This document shows positions 9,924-22,500 of a stretch of DNA of 64,000 nt, in pieces. The stretch is taken from NCBI GenBank assembly GCA_037693485.1, contig CM075351.1, forward strand, positions 68,040,001 through 68,104,000, in the 5' to 3' direction. The position numbers and the translations under genes were made by a program. This DNA comes from Kitagawia praeruptora (Eukaryota; Streptophyta; Magnoliopsida; Apiales; Apiaceae). A model generated the notes under the pieces. It had not been told where the DNA came from, did no database searches, and saw only the letters and a list, made by a program, of their open reading frames with translations. Within the stretch, counting starts at the first letter, position 1. Each line of letters opens with the position of its first letter.

Positions 9924-12900
9924 CTAGTCGATAAAGCCGCACTTCGCGGCGGCGTTACAATATTTTTAAAAAAAATCAATATATTTACGTTATATTGTAA
10001 TACTAACATTAAATTTTAATAATTAAATAATTTTCTCTAATGAATCGATTTCTTGTTAAACATGATTCTTTCGATTTGAGCCGCTCTCTCGTTAAAATCG
10101 AAATCCCAACTTTAACATATATTATAAAGACTTATATAATAATTTTTATCCATAAAATCGAACCGTAAAAATAAAAAAAAATTATGACATCAGTATCAAA
10201 TTCTAATAGCTAATACAATCTTTTCTAGTGAGCCGTCTTCCCGTTAAATACATTTCGAGCCGCTCTTATTTGGAACCGAAATTCTAACTTCATAATATAA
10301 AGAGAGTAAATTCCAATTTTTATATTCTTTAAACTTTCTAATATTTTGGAGTTTTAAAAGATGAAAACATTTTATATTTTCTGTATATTATAAATATTCA
10401 TGTATTTATTTACAACTTTCGCATGGGAATGTCTTTCTATTATGTTAACATATAAAAAAAAATACGAAGACTTTTTGTGACGGGAATAATATTAAATTTA
10501 TGGATATATTTTTCTAATGCAAGTAAAAATAATTTCTATAAAAAAGTTAAAATAAAGGATTTCTAGGAAGAAAAGATACATAGTTTTAAAAAAATTGTAT
10601 AAAACGTCTCCACCGTCCTCGTATTCTACTTCCAATAAAACATTTTATTTTATGTATTCCTTATATATTCAAACATTTTTTATACGGTCCCTGACAAAAA
10701 AAAAACATCTTTTATACGGTCTTCTCTAATGAACCGCTTTCTCATTAAACACGGTTATTACTATTGGTTCGCTATCTCGTTAAGACAAAAAACCTAACTT
10801 TTACATATATCATACAATGTTTATCCATAAAAGTCAAATCCTAAAAAAAATTGAAATTTATAACATCAATATGATATTTTAATAGTTAATACAATCTTTT
10901 ATAGTGAACCGTCTTCCCGTTAAAAACGTTTCGATCCGCTCTCGTTTGAGATCGAAATTCCAACTTCAATACATATTATTGATGATACTTATCTTACACA
11001 AAAACTCTTTTCCTTAAAATTAAAACCTAAAAAATAGAGTGAATTCCAATTTATACTTTCTCTTTTCTAATATTTATGGAGTTTTAGAAAATGAAAACAC
11101 ATCTTATTTTCTCTTTATATTAAAGATAATTCTGTATTTATTTAGGATTCCTGCATGAGAATGTTCTTATATTATGTTAACACATCAATTTTTTTCTTTT
11201 TAAATACAATGACTTTTTTTTATGACAATAGTATTGGATTTATGAATATATTTCCTGCTGGTTTGTTAACATTTCAAAATAGGGTGTTTGACACGCATTT
11301 TAAGGTGGATTTTAAGGGTAGTTTCATAATTTATTTTTAAAATTTTCTTCTTTTTTTGTATAAAAGTAGAACAATCCTATTTTTATACAAAAAAGAAAAT
11401 TTTAAAAATAAGTTATGATATGTCCTTAAAATTCACCTTAAAATGCGTGCAAGAAAATGACAAAAAAAGTGTTAATAATTGGGTGGGACGGATGGAGTAA
11501 TATAAAAAATTATAATTTAAGAAGATTGTACTTTCTATAAAAATATTTAATTATATGTCTGCTCTATATATTCAAACACCTATTTTACTTCTAATACAAC
11601 GTTTATTTATATGTTTATTTCTATAAAATTGAACTCCTATTCTACTTCCAATAGAACTTTTAATCATATGCCTTATAAATACTAATTCTACTTCCAATAG
11701 AACTTCTAATCATATAATTTAAGAAGATCGTACTTTCTATGAAATATTTAATTATATGTCTGCTCTATATATTCAAACACATATTCTACTTCTAATAGAA
11801 CTTTTATTTATATGTTTTTTTCCATAAATTCGAACTCTTATTCTCTATAGATTCGAACTCCAATTCTACTTCCAATAGAACTTTTATGCATATGCCTTAT
11901 AAAAACTTATTCTACTTCCTATAGAACTTCTAATCATATGTCTTTCCTATAAATTCGAACTCTTGTTCTCTATAAATTCGAACACATATTCTACTTCTAA
12001 TATGTTAAATGATATTTTTATATTTATTAGTGTTTAAAATTCAAAAAAATTAAAAAATTAGAAAAATTGATTGAGACGATCTTAGAGCGCCACATAAGTT
12101 CCCGCGTACCCTCCTTTATACTTTTTTCCTTAAAATTAAAACCTAAAAAATAGAGTGAATTCCAATTTATACTTTATCTAGACTTTCTAAAATTTATGGA
12201 GTTTTAGAAAATGAAAGCACATCTTATTTTCTCTTTATATTATAGATACTCCTATTTTTATTTAGGATTCCTGCATGAGAATGTTCTTTTATAATGTTAA
12301 CACATCAATTCTTTTCTTTTAAATACGATGACTTTTTTATGATAATAGTATTGGATTTATGAATAAATTTTCCTAATAGAAGTATAATTAACTTATATAA
12401 AAAATATATAATTTAAGAAGATCGTACTTTCTATAAAATATTTAGTTATATGGATGCTCTATATATTCAAACACATAGGGGGTGTTTGGAAGTTAGAGGT
12501 TTGGGATAAAATTAGAGGTTTGGGGGTAGATTAGAGGTTTGACCAAATGAAACCTCTAATGTGAGTGTTTGGTTGTTAGAGGTTTGAGTTAGAGGTTTGG
12601 GATCAAAAAGCTAATTTTGAAAAAGCTCATTTTAGGAGCTTTTTCAATTAGAGGTTTGCTATGTGTCACAAAAAGTTATTCAAAAAGCTATTTACCAAAC
12701 ACTTTTATTCAAAACAGCTAATTTCAATCCGCTAGTCAAAACAGCTAATTCAATCCGCTAGTCAAAACAGCTAATTCAATCCGCTATCAGTTAACAGCTA
12801 TCAGCTAATTGCCAAACAAGGCCATATTCTACTTCTAATAGAACTTTTATTTATATGTTTTTCTATAAATTCGAACTCTCATTCTCTATAAATTCAAACT

Positions 12901-13931
12901 CCTATTCTACTTCCAATAGAACTTTTAATCGTATGCTTTATAAATACTTATTCTACTTCCAATAGAAACTTTTATTTATATGTTTTTTCTATAAATTTGA
13001 ACTCTTATCTCTATAAATTCGAACTCATATATTCTACTTTCAATAGAACTTTTAATCATATGCTTTATAAATACTTATTCTACTTATAATAGAACTTCTA
13101 ATCATATGTCTTCCTATAAATTCGAACTCTTCACCACTATAAATTCGAACATTTATTCTACTTCTAATATGTTAAATGATATTTTTATATTTATAAGTGT
13201 TTAAAATTCTAAAATTCTAGAAAATTAGAAAAATAGATTGAGACGATCTTAAAGCGCCACCTAAACTCCCGCGTACCCTCCTTTATATATATATATTGAT
13301 TATTATTGATACTTATCTTACACAACAACTTTTTTCCTTAAAATTAAAACCTAAAAAATAGAGTGAATTCCAATTTATACTTTATCTAGACTTTTTAAAA
13401 TTTATGGAGTTTTAGAAAATGAAAGCACATCTTATTTTCTCTTTATATTATAGATACTCCTATTTTTATTTAGGATTCCTGCATGAGAATGTTCTTTTAT
13501 AATGTTAACACATCAATTCTTTTCTTTTAAATACAATGACTTTTTTATGATAATAGTATTGGATTTATGAACACCTATTCTACTTTTAATAGAACTTTTA
13601 TTTATATGTTTTTTCTATAAATTCGAACTATATTATTCTCTATAAATTCGAACTCCAATTCTACTTCCAATAGAACTTTTATGCATATGCCTTATAAAAA
13701 CTTATTCTACTTCCAATAGAACTTCTAATCATATGTCTTACCTATAAATTCGAACTCTTCTTCTCTATAAATTCGAATACATATTCTACTTCTAATATGT
13801 TAAATTAATGATATTTTTATATTTATTAATGTTTAAAATTCAAAAATTCTAGAAAATTAAAAAAATAGATTGAGACGATCTTAGAGCGCCACCTAAACTC
13901 CCGCGTACCCTCCTTTATATATATATATTGA
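9924..13931 (-). mobile_element. Non-autonomous Helitron, about 4.0 kb, internally repeated
   Basis: On the minus strand the element starts TC at 13931-13930 (preceded by A) and ends CTAG at 9927-9924 (followed by T). A GC hairpin GCCGC-GAAGT-GCGGC sits just before the end, the A|TC...CTAG|T arrangement of Helitrons. No Rep/helicase coding is present. The block gagcgccac..ccctccttta occurs near 12089, 13250 and 13890, each preceded by the same AT-rich segment, so the body is at least three partial copies in tandem. A second 5'-end-like sequence is at 13299. A 0.67 kb duplication also links 10028-10330 with 10722-11000. There are no plausible genes. Confidence 0.75.
12478..12823. mobile_element. 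PIF/Harbinger-type MITE nested in the Helitron
   Basis: 346 bp with ends GGGGGTGTTTGG and CCAAACAAGGCC (imperfect inverted repeats), flanked by a 3-bp duplication ATA at 12475-12477 and 12824-12826. The uninterrupted target is visible in a sister repeat near 11774, where acacatattctac is continuous. The interior repeats ttagaggtttgg and cagctaattcaatccgcta. Confidence 0.85.
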
Positions 13932-15073
13932 TGATCTTAAAATCACAAACTAAAAAAATGATCCTAAATATCACAAAGAAACGGAACTTAATTTTGCGTT
14001 TCTCACCAATGCATTGGCGTCAAGCGTTTATATGTTGTTGGTTTTTTTTTTTTTATGTTAAACAAACGCAAGACAAACCAACGTTTCTAGAAAACGTAGT
14101 ATGAAATTGCGTGCCTAGTTCTTTGAAAATGTGGTTATCAATCTCCTCTTTAATTGAAAATTTGAATATTTTAATGATATCAATTTTATTTAAAATTTTT
14201 AGATTTAAAAAATCAATTTTAGTTAAATATAAGGGTTCAACAATTAACTTTTGGAATTTAACGTTTCCATTTTGGGTTTTAGAAATATTCAGAACGGTGA
14301 ATAAACCGTATACGAACCTAGGGTTTAGGGTTCCTAATTTATCCTGATTTTTAAACGCGTTAGCGTTTAAAAATCAGGACGCCGGATTCAATTTTTTAAT
14401 TAAAATTTTTAAATTAAAAAATTACAATTTTAATTAAATTTAGGAATTCAATAATTAAATTTTGGGTTCAACATTTTCATTTTGGGTTTTAAAATATTTC
14501 AAATAACGAACAAACCCTCATTATAAATCAGGCCCCTGTTTGATTTCGAGTTATGGTGCTGTCGAGCTATTTAGCAAAAAAAAATAATCCCACACCTCCT
14601 CATCCCCTCACACTCATGACACTTTAAGCCCCGTCTTTTACAAACGCAATATAAAGATGCGTTGTTTCAATTTTATTTTTATTTTTTTTAAGTAACGCAA
14701 CACGCCAATGCGTGTTTAAGTAATGCTACACGCCCATGCGTTATTTTATGATACAAAGGGCCATTTTTTTCAGTTTATGATATTTATGGAATTTTACCTT
14801 AAAATTGTGATAAAGAGGGCCAACACCCGATTTAGCCGCACCCTAAACTTATTTATACATACCCATGTTTTAGACCAAAATAACCTTAATCTTCTTTTCT
14901 ATAATAAAATGTTTTATGAATTTTGAAATTAAATTATTATTATTAATTTTTTATTACTTATCTTAATTTTATTAGTTCAGTTATATCTATGATTTACTTT
15001 AAATATGAATATGCAACTCAAAAAATAACTAATAGAAAACTACGAAAAAAAAGTAACCTTAGATATCTATCTA
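13932..15073. other. Intergenic, AT-rich
   Basis: No gene is supported. There is a short palindrome around 14350-14370 (acgcgttagcgt and neighbours), with repeated phrases such as aaacgcaa/gcgtt between 14000 and 14760. It lies between Helitrons. Confidence 0.4.
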
Positions 15074-16371
15074 TCTATTCTATTATATTAAAGCCGAAAC
15101 ATTAAAAGTTTGGTTGGTTGGTTGGTACCTATTGAATTTACCTAATTACCCTTACTTAACTATTAACTAATTACATAATTTCCTTTTTCATATTAAACAT
15201 ATTACCTTTTCTATTTGTCACTAACTAATTAATTTCCCTTTTAAGGTAAAGCACAATAACTTTTATATTTTATCTAACTAAAATTTCTCCTTTCTTATAA
15301 ACACTACAAGCAATTTTGAAAATAACATAATTATATTATAATTACTATTAACTAATCAATTACCTTTTTCAGCCAAAACATGTTACCTTTTCTCTATTCT
15401 ATAACTAAAATATCTCTTTAACTAAAATATCTTTTTTTACAAATATATCACGGGTGGTTCTATTTAATAAATAATAATATTTTAATACTAATAATTATCA
15501 ATTACCTTTTTCAACTAAAACATATCATCTTTTCCATATTTTATAATTCAAATTCCTTTTTTCTAGAAATATCATTGGCAACATTAATTTCTCACAATCT
15601 AAAGACATTATGAACAATTTAATTTAGTGAAATAACATAAATTAAATTATAATTATTATAAACTAATCAATTACCTTTTTTACCTAAAACATGTCATCTT
15701 TTTAATTTTCACATTACATTTTCTATTTTCTCTAAATAAAATCTATCTTTTTTCAATTATATCACGGGCGGTTCTATTTAATAAAATAAAATAACAATAT
15801 TATAATGTTAATAATTAACCGATTAAGTTTAAGCTAAAATGTATCATATTTTCTATATTTTCTAACTAAAATATCTCTTTTCTTTAAAATATCACGGGCA
15901 ACACTAATTTTTCCTTTTCTCAAAACTTTACGAGCAATTTTATTTAGTAAAATAACATAATTGAATTATAATTACTATAAACTAATCAATTACCTTTTTC
16001 ACCTAAAACATGTTTCCTTTTTAATTTTCTCTAACTAACACCTCACTTTTTTCAGTTAAATCACGACATTCTATTTAATAAAATAAAATTATAATTTTAT
16101 AAGTACTTATAATTAACCGATTACCTTTTTGAACAAAGATGTATTTTCTTTTCAATATTTTCTAACTAAAATCCCTCTTTTCATAGAAATATAACGGATA
16201 ACATTTATAAATATTTTTTCTGCTAATTAACATTTATGTAATTATTATCAAATCATCTCATTTAAAAATTTAAACCTCTAAAATTCATATTTTAAAAAAA
16301 GTAAATCGAATTAATAAAACATATCATATAATATTAAAAGAAATCCGTGCATCGCACGGGTTTTAAGCTAG
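15074..16371 (+). mobile_element. Non-autonomous Helitron (1298 bp)
   Basis: Begins TCTATTCTATTATATTAAAG after A and ends with hairpin CCGTGC-AT-CGCACGG, then TTTTAAG, CTAG and T. The interior is made of repeated phrases (attaccttttt..aaaacat, tatcacgggcg) and has no coding capacity. Confidence 0.85.
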
Positions 16372-17034
16372 TACTATTATATAAATTCCGGAACATTAAA
16401 AGTTTTGGTACCTGTTTTTTGGTACCTGTTTTTTGGTACTTCGTGAATTTACTTATTTACCCTTTATTAAAAAGAAAAATAAATATATGATATTTATACT
16501 TTTAAAACAGCTATAATAAATAATAACATAATATAATTAATGGTAAGTAGTCGCTTGCCATTTTTCACATTTACTTTTAATTGAAGATATTACCTTTTTA
16601 TAAACACCTAAAAACATCAATGTATCTTCCAATCATTAATATTTCCTTTCGAATTAAAGCACGTTACTTTTTTAATTTAAAACTAATCTTCATTAATATT
16701 TTCTTTCGAATTAAAACACGTTACCTTTTTAATTTAAAACTAATTTTACAATCATTAATATATACCCGAAAATATCACACCATATTTTTCAATTGTTAAT
16801 AAAATATATTAAAAATCTGCATACGTTGTTTATAATAAAGAATTAAAACATGTTACCTTTTTAATTTAAAACTAATTTTACAATCATTAATATATACCCG
16901 AAAATATCACACCATATTTTTCAATTATTAATAAAATATATTAAAAATCTGCATACGTTATTTATAATAAAGAAACATTAGTATAATCCGTAAACATGAG
17001 TATATTAAAATTATATTAAATTAAAATTAATTAA
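16372..17034 (+). mobile_element. Decayed Helitron segment with a 132-bp tandem repeat
   Basis: Starts with a degraded Helitron-like 5' phrase (tactattatataaattccgg, then aacattaaaagttt) directly after the previous element. A unit starting aattaaaaca occurs at 16709-16840 and again at 16841-16971 with only a few changes. No own 3' hairpin is seen. Confidence 0.6.
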
Positions 17035-18215
17035 TCTATACTATATTATAAAAGACGAAACATTAAAAGTTTGGTCGGTCGGTCGGTCGGTACGTTACCT
17101 ATTGATTTTACCTATTTACCCTTACTTAATTACAAATAAAATCCATCATACTAATAAATCAATTTCTTTTTTCAGATTAAATATATATAACTTTTCCATT
17201 TTTCAATAACTAAATAATTTCCCTTTTCAAGTAACATACAGTATCTTTTATATTTTATCTAACTAAAATTTCTCCTTTACTAATCAATTTCCTTTTTCAG
17301 GTTAAACATATTACCTTTTCTATTTTTCAATATGTAAATAGTTTCCCTTTTAAGGTAAAATACAATATCTTTTATATTTTATATGACTAAATTTTCTCAT
17401 TTTTTAAAAACACTAAGAGCAATTTTTTTAATAAAATGACATAAGTAAAATAACATAAGTATATTATAATTACTATTAACTAATCAATTACTTATTTCAC
17501 CCAAAACACATTACCTTTTCTCTAACTAAAATCTCTCTTTTTCCAATTATATCACGGGCGGTTACCTTTTTCAGCCAAAATACGTTACCTTTTTTCTTTT
17601 CTGTAACTAAAACATCTCTTTTTCCAATTATATCACGGACGGTTCTATTTAATAAAAATAAAATTATAAAATTATAATACTAATTATTAACTTATTATCT
17701 TTTTAGCTAAAACATATCATCTTTTCTATTTTTTCTAATTAAATTCCTTTTTTTCTAGAAATACCACGGGCAACATTAATTTCTCATTTTTCAAAAATAC
17801 TACGAGCAATGTGATTTAGTAAAATAACATAATTAAATTATAATTACTAAAAAGTAATCAATTACCTTTTTCACCTAAAACATGTTACCTTTTTAATTTT
17901 CTCTAACTAAATCATCTCTTTTTCCAATTATATCAAGGACATTCTATTAAACAAAGTAAAATAATAATTTTATATTTTCTAATAATTAACCGATTACCTT
18001 TTTCAACTAAAATCTATCATATATTCTATATTTTCTAACTAAAATCCCTACTTTTCTAGAAATATCACGGATAACATTTATATAATTATTGTCAAATCAT
18101 TTTATTTAAAAATTTAAGCCTCCAAAATTCATATTTTAAAAAATTAAATCAAATTGAAGAAAAAAAGTCATATAATATTAAAAAAAATCTGTGCATCGCA
18201 CGGGTTTTAAGCTAG
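17035..18215 (+). mobile_element. Non-autonomous Helitron (1181 bp)
   Basis: Begins TCTATACTATATTATAAAAG after A and ends with hairpin GTGC-ATC-GCAC, then GGGTTTTAAG, CTAG and T. The ends match those of the copy at 15074-16371, so the two belong to one family in the same orientation. Interior phrases are shared with that copy. Confidence 0.87.
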
Positions 18216-18363
18216 TGTTTTATTATCTACCAAATTAAAAATAATGAGTAGTCCCTTCAAGTTGTAATTTACTCACTTCTAATCACATTTAATAATTATT
18301 TTTTTTAATATTTTTTTTCAAGATAAGAAAGTTGACAAATTTTAATAAGTTTATCTAATTTTT

Positions 18364-18378
18364 TATTATTATTATTAC

Positions 18379-18423
<45 letters not shown>

Positions 18424-18439
18424 TATCATTATTATTATT
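18364..18439. repeat. (TTA)n microsatellite
   Basis: About 25 units of ATT/TTA with a few point interruptions. Confidence 0.95.
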
Positions 18440-18689
18440 CTAATTTAAAACTTATATTATAATAATAATAAAAGGATGCCTAAAAAATAAAAGAAGTCAT
18501 TTAGCGTGATTACTTTCTACTATCTTTTTTAAGCAAGTAAAAAGAAATTATAAAAAATAAAATAAGAAATTAGGGTATTTTAGTAAATTGCATTGAAGAG
18601 GGTATGCATGAATAACTTTAGGGTGTGCATAAATCTGTACCCTTTTAATATTGACATTGTATTTTATTTGTTTTCTTTTGTTAGTTTAT

Positions 18690-18860
18690 CCAGAACGGGT
18701 TGGAAAATTATTGGATTGTGGGGTACCCCCATACATTCCCTCGTTTGAGTGTCCGAACTGATTATGACCCGAATGAGGATGTACACGACTTTCACTCGGA
18801 AGGTGAGGATGGTGGTTATTATGTGAAGGCACTCTCATCCCGATCCTCCTCATTTCAGTG
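18690..18860 (+). pseudogene. Unidentified coding-like fragment, copy 1
   Basis: The plus strand reads an open frame containing SVRTDYDPNEDVHDFHSEG and YYVKALSS. A related piece lies at 25150-25293. Each copy stands a few hundred bases upstream of a GAPDH last-exon copy. I do not recognise the family. It looks like an exon of another gene carried in the same duplication. Confidence 0.4.
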
Positions 18861-19157
18861 TGTATCTACGCTTTAATTCTCGCTAACTTTTCCTATGCGG
18901 TTTAGTTTACTTCTCAATTAACGTCATGCCATAACCTTGATTAGCTTCTGCACATATTTATTAATTCCACCAATCATGTACAATAATTGGCAATCAAGAT
19001 GAAGAATGACAAGACTGGTCAATCTGTTTATATATGCTTTCGTTTAGATTTTTTTTTAGTATGTGAGTATAGACTAGATGTACTCAAATAGGGATTCGTT
19101 TAAGTGAAAACTATGTCAACTGTAGTGATTCGTATACATCTTGTTCTGTTTCTGCAG

Positions 19158-19173
19158 TTCTCCTGCGATTAAT
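19158..19173 (+). pseudogene. GAPDH last-exon copy, 5' part (interrupted)
   Basis: A splice-acceptor-like tttctgcag is followed by ttctcctgcgattaat, matching the start of the final GAPC exon at 47389. The Gypsy element is inserted here, duplicating TTAAT (19169-19173). The exon resumes at 24772. Confidence 0.8.
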
Positions 19174-19556
19174 TGTAATGAACCAGAGTAATACACTATC
19201 GTTGTTGTTGTATCAAAGAGCAAAGAAACGAGACCAGGGCAAGAAAGTAATATCAACAGCAAATAAAGAGGGGACAGGTCAACTTTATGGTCCAAGGGCA
19301 AACAAGGGATAACAGCAATTAGCAAGGGCAGTACAGTCATTAGAGAAGAAAGGGAACAAATAGGGTTTCGGGGTATCGTAGTTGGTGGCGAATGATTTGG
19401 TGATTATATTCTTATTCTGTGGAGAGAATTGGGCCTCTCGAAAGTCCAGCAATCTATCGTCTGCAACCCTAGTTTATTAATCAGTAATTTCAGTTATTGG
19501 AGATATTTTCTGTTGATTGTGTGAGTTATTGTGTTAAATCATTGAAAAGCATTACA
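19174..19556 (+). repeat. 5' LTR of the Gypsy element
   Basis: 383 bp from TGTAATGAACC to AGCATTACA, preceded by TTAAT and followed by the primer site. Confidence 0.95.
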
Positions 19557-19558
19557 AG

Positions 19559-19570
19559 TGGTATCAGAGC
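19559..19570 (+). other. Primer binding site (tRNA-iMet)
   Basis: TGGTATCAGAGC, two bases after the 5' LTR, is the exact complement of the initiator tRNA-Met 3' end used by many plant LTR elements. Confidence 0.95.
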
Positions 19571-19581
19571 ACTACTTTCTG

Positions 19582-22500
19582 ATGGGACCTTCGACGATAG
19601 TGCAGCGAATAGATCTGCTCGAAGAGAGGTTGACTTCAATCGAAAATGAGGTGAAATAGATAGTAGATAAGGCGATTGAAGCTATGAGACATTCGCTGAC
19701 TAAGGTGTTGATGGAAGGGCAAACCAGGGCCACACAATAATTGGGGGTGGAGCTTGAAACGATGTTTGGGAGGTTGGAAGGGCGAATAAGCCGCAATAGA
19801 GAGTATCATGAGACATTAATCAACGCAATGCGCAACGAACAGATCAAATTTCAAACTGAGGTATGTTCCACCCTTACCAATCTTCATATTGCTCCAGTAC
19901 TGCAACCAGAGGGCATGGATACTACGGGTAGTTGTTTGGGGACGGTTGTGGGAAGGACGCCATTGGGGAATAAGGAGGTGGCTGGTGGTTTAGGTGGGCG
20001 AAGTTTAATGGGGGCAGTGTGGTTGGAGGTGGGTTTGGGGGAGGCCCAGGAGGAAATTATGGAAGTGGTGGGGGAAATGGAGGTTTGTATGGAGGTGGAA
20101 ACGGTAACTGGAAATATCGAAAACTTGATATGCCTGTTTTCGATGGAGAAGACCCAGATGGATGGATATTGCGCGTGGAGCGTTACTTTGCATTTTATCA
20201 CTTGTCGGAAGCGGAGATGTTGGAAGCTATGGTAGTAGCGTTGGATGTAGATGCACTACGGTGGTACCAATGGGAGAATAGGAGGCATCCCGTTCGACGG
20301 TGGTCCGATCTAAAACAATTCATACTCTGGCAGTGTCGCCCTGTTGGGGGAGGGTCTCTCTATGAACAGTGGTTGTCAACCACTCAAACATCTTCGGTTT
20401 GTGAATATCAATGACAGTTCATCGCCACAGTGGCCCCACTTGAGCATGTGTTTGAGGATATGCTTATGGGGCATTTTATTAATGGCCTCAAAGAGGAAAT
20501 AAGGGCTGAAGTAAGGTTGCTCAATCCGTTGTGTTTAGAACAGGCGATGAAACAAGCAATAAGAGTTGAAGAGAAGTTCAAGGTGACTGGGTATCACAAA
20601 ACAGGGCTGGGCAGTATCAAGACTGGGGCGTTTTCGATGTATGGTAGTGGAGTGTCGTCGGTACCACCATATTCTGGAGTACATCCTACCAGCCCACCAG
20701 TGTCGAAGGCTTGGAGTTCTCGTTCATTAGTCACTCAGGCTTCAGTGTCTTCACCAAAACCGGTCAATACAACAAACACAGTAGGGGAGGTTCGTCGACT
20801 AACGGAGAAGGAGTTACAGGAGAAACGGGCAAAGGGGTTATGCTACAGATGTTATGCCAAATGGATGATAGGTCACAAATGTGCTCGAAGGGAATTGAGC
20901 GTCATGTTAATTGAAGAAGAGGATGGGGAGGCAGAGAATGATGGGATTGATAGTCCTCAGTCATCGCAAGAAGAGTTGCTAACAGAGGTATCGTTAAATT
21001 CATTGATTGGGTTATCGAATCCAAAGATAATGAAACTAAAAGGGCTGTTGGGGGACCATGAAGTGGTGGTGATGATCGATCCCGGGGCGACTCATAACTT
21101 CATATCATTGGCCACGGTTGCAAGGGCAGGAATCAGTGTAGCAGATTTGGGAAGTTTCGGAGTGTCAGTAGGCAATGGTGAACCAATTAAAGGGGAAAGA
21201 ATATGCAAAGGAATGGTGGTACAGTTGGATGGGGGAGTCGAAGTGGAAGAGGATTTCTTACCACTGAAATTGGGAAGTTCTAACATCATACTCGGCATAC
21301 AGTGGTTAGAAAAATTGGGGATGGTTCTTACTAACTGGAAAACGTAAATCATGAAATTTGAAATCAAGGGAGAACCAGTGACCTTATTGGGAGATCCGAC
21401 GTTGGTTAAATCACAAGTGTCACTGAAAGCAATGTTGAAGGGAATTAGGAAACAAGGTGGAGGTTATTGGGTGGAATGCAGCCGTATGGAAGCTACTATG
21501 CCTAGTAGGAAGGTGGACGAAGGGCAGGCAGAACCGGAGTTCTTAGCTGAGGTGTTAGAAAAAAATAGCAGAGTGTTTGACAGTCCAGCGGGGCTACCTC
21601 CAAACCGTAATAGAGAACATGCTATAGTGTTGAAGGAGGGTAGTAATCCGGTCGGAGTACGCCCATACCGATATCCTCAATCGCAAAAAGACGAAATTGA
21701 AAAGTTAATCCAAGAGATGCTCGAGGCAGGTATCATCAAACCATCTACTAGTCCATTTTCGAGCCCCGTACTACTAGTCAAGAAAAAAAATGGATCATGG
21801 CGTTTCTGTGTTGATTACCGGGCGTTGAACAAAGAAACTATTTCGGATAAATATCCGATTCCCATTATCGAAGAGCTGTTGGACGAGTTACATGGAGCCG
21901 TGGTATTTTCTAAGTTGGATTTACGGGCGGGGTATCATCAAATATTATTAAAACCGGAAGACACTCACAAGATAGCCTTCCGTACACATGATGGCCACTA
22001 TGAGTTTCTTGTTTTACCTTTTGGACTAATGAATGGGCCTGCAACTTTCCAATCTCTCATGAACGATATCTTCTGACCCTACCTACGGAAATTCGTTCTA
22101 GTGTTTTTTGATGACATACTCGTGTATAGGCGAAGTATTGAGGAGCATCAACAGCACTTGCAGGTGGTACTTGAGACGTTGGGCAGCCATTCTCTGTTCA
22201 TGAATAATAAAAAGTGTGAATTCGGGAAGAATACGATTGGTTATTTGGGCCATGTAATCTCAGCCCAAGGTGTTGAAGTGGATCGTGAGAAGATTCAGGC
22301 AATCGTATAGTGGCTTGTTCCAAAGAATTTACGGGAGTTGAGGGGATTTCTCGGATTGACAGGTTATTATCGTAAATTTGTAGCTAATTATGCTCAAATA
22401 TCACAGCCCTTGACAGAACAGTTAAAAAGGGACAATTTCGGTTGGAAGGAAACAGCCATTACTGCGTTCGAACAGCTCAAACGAGCTATGATCAGTCCAC

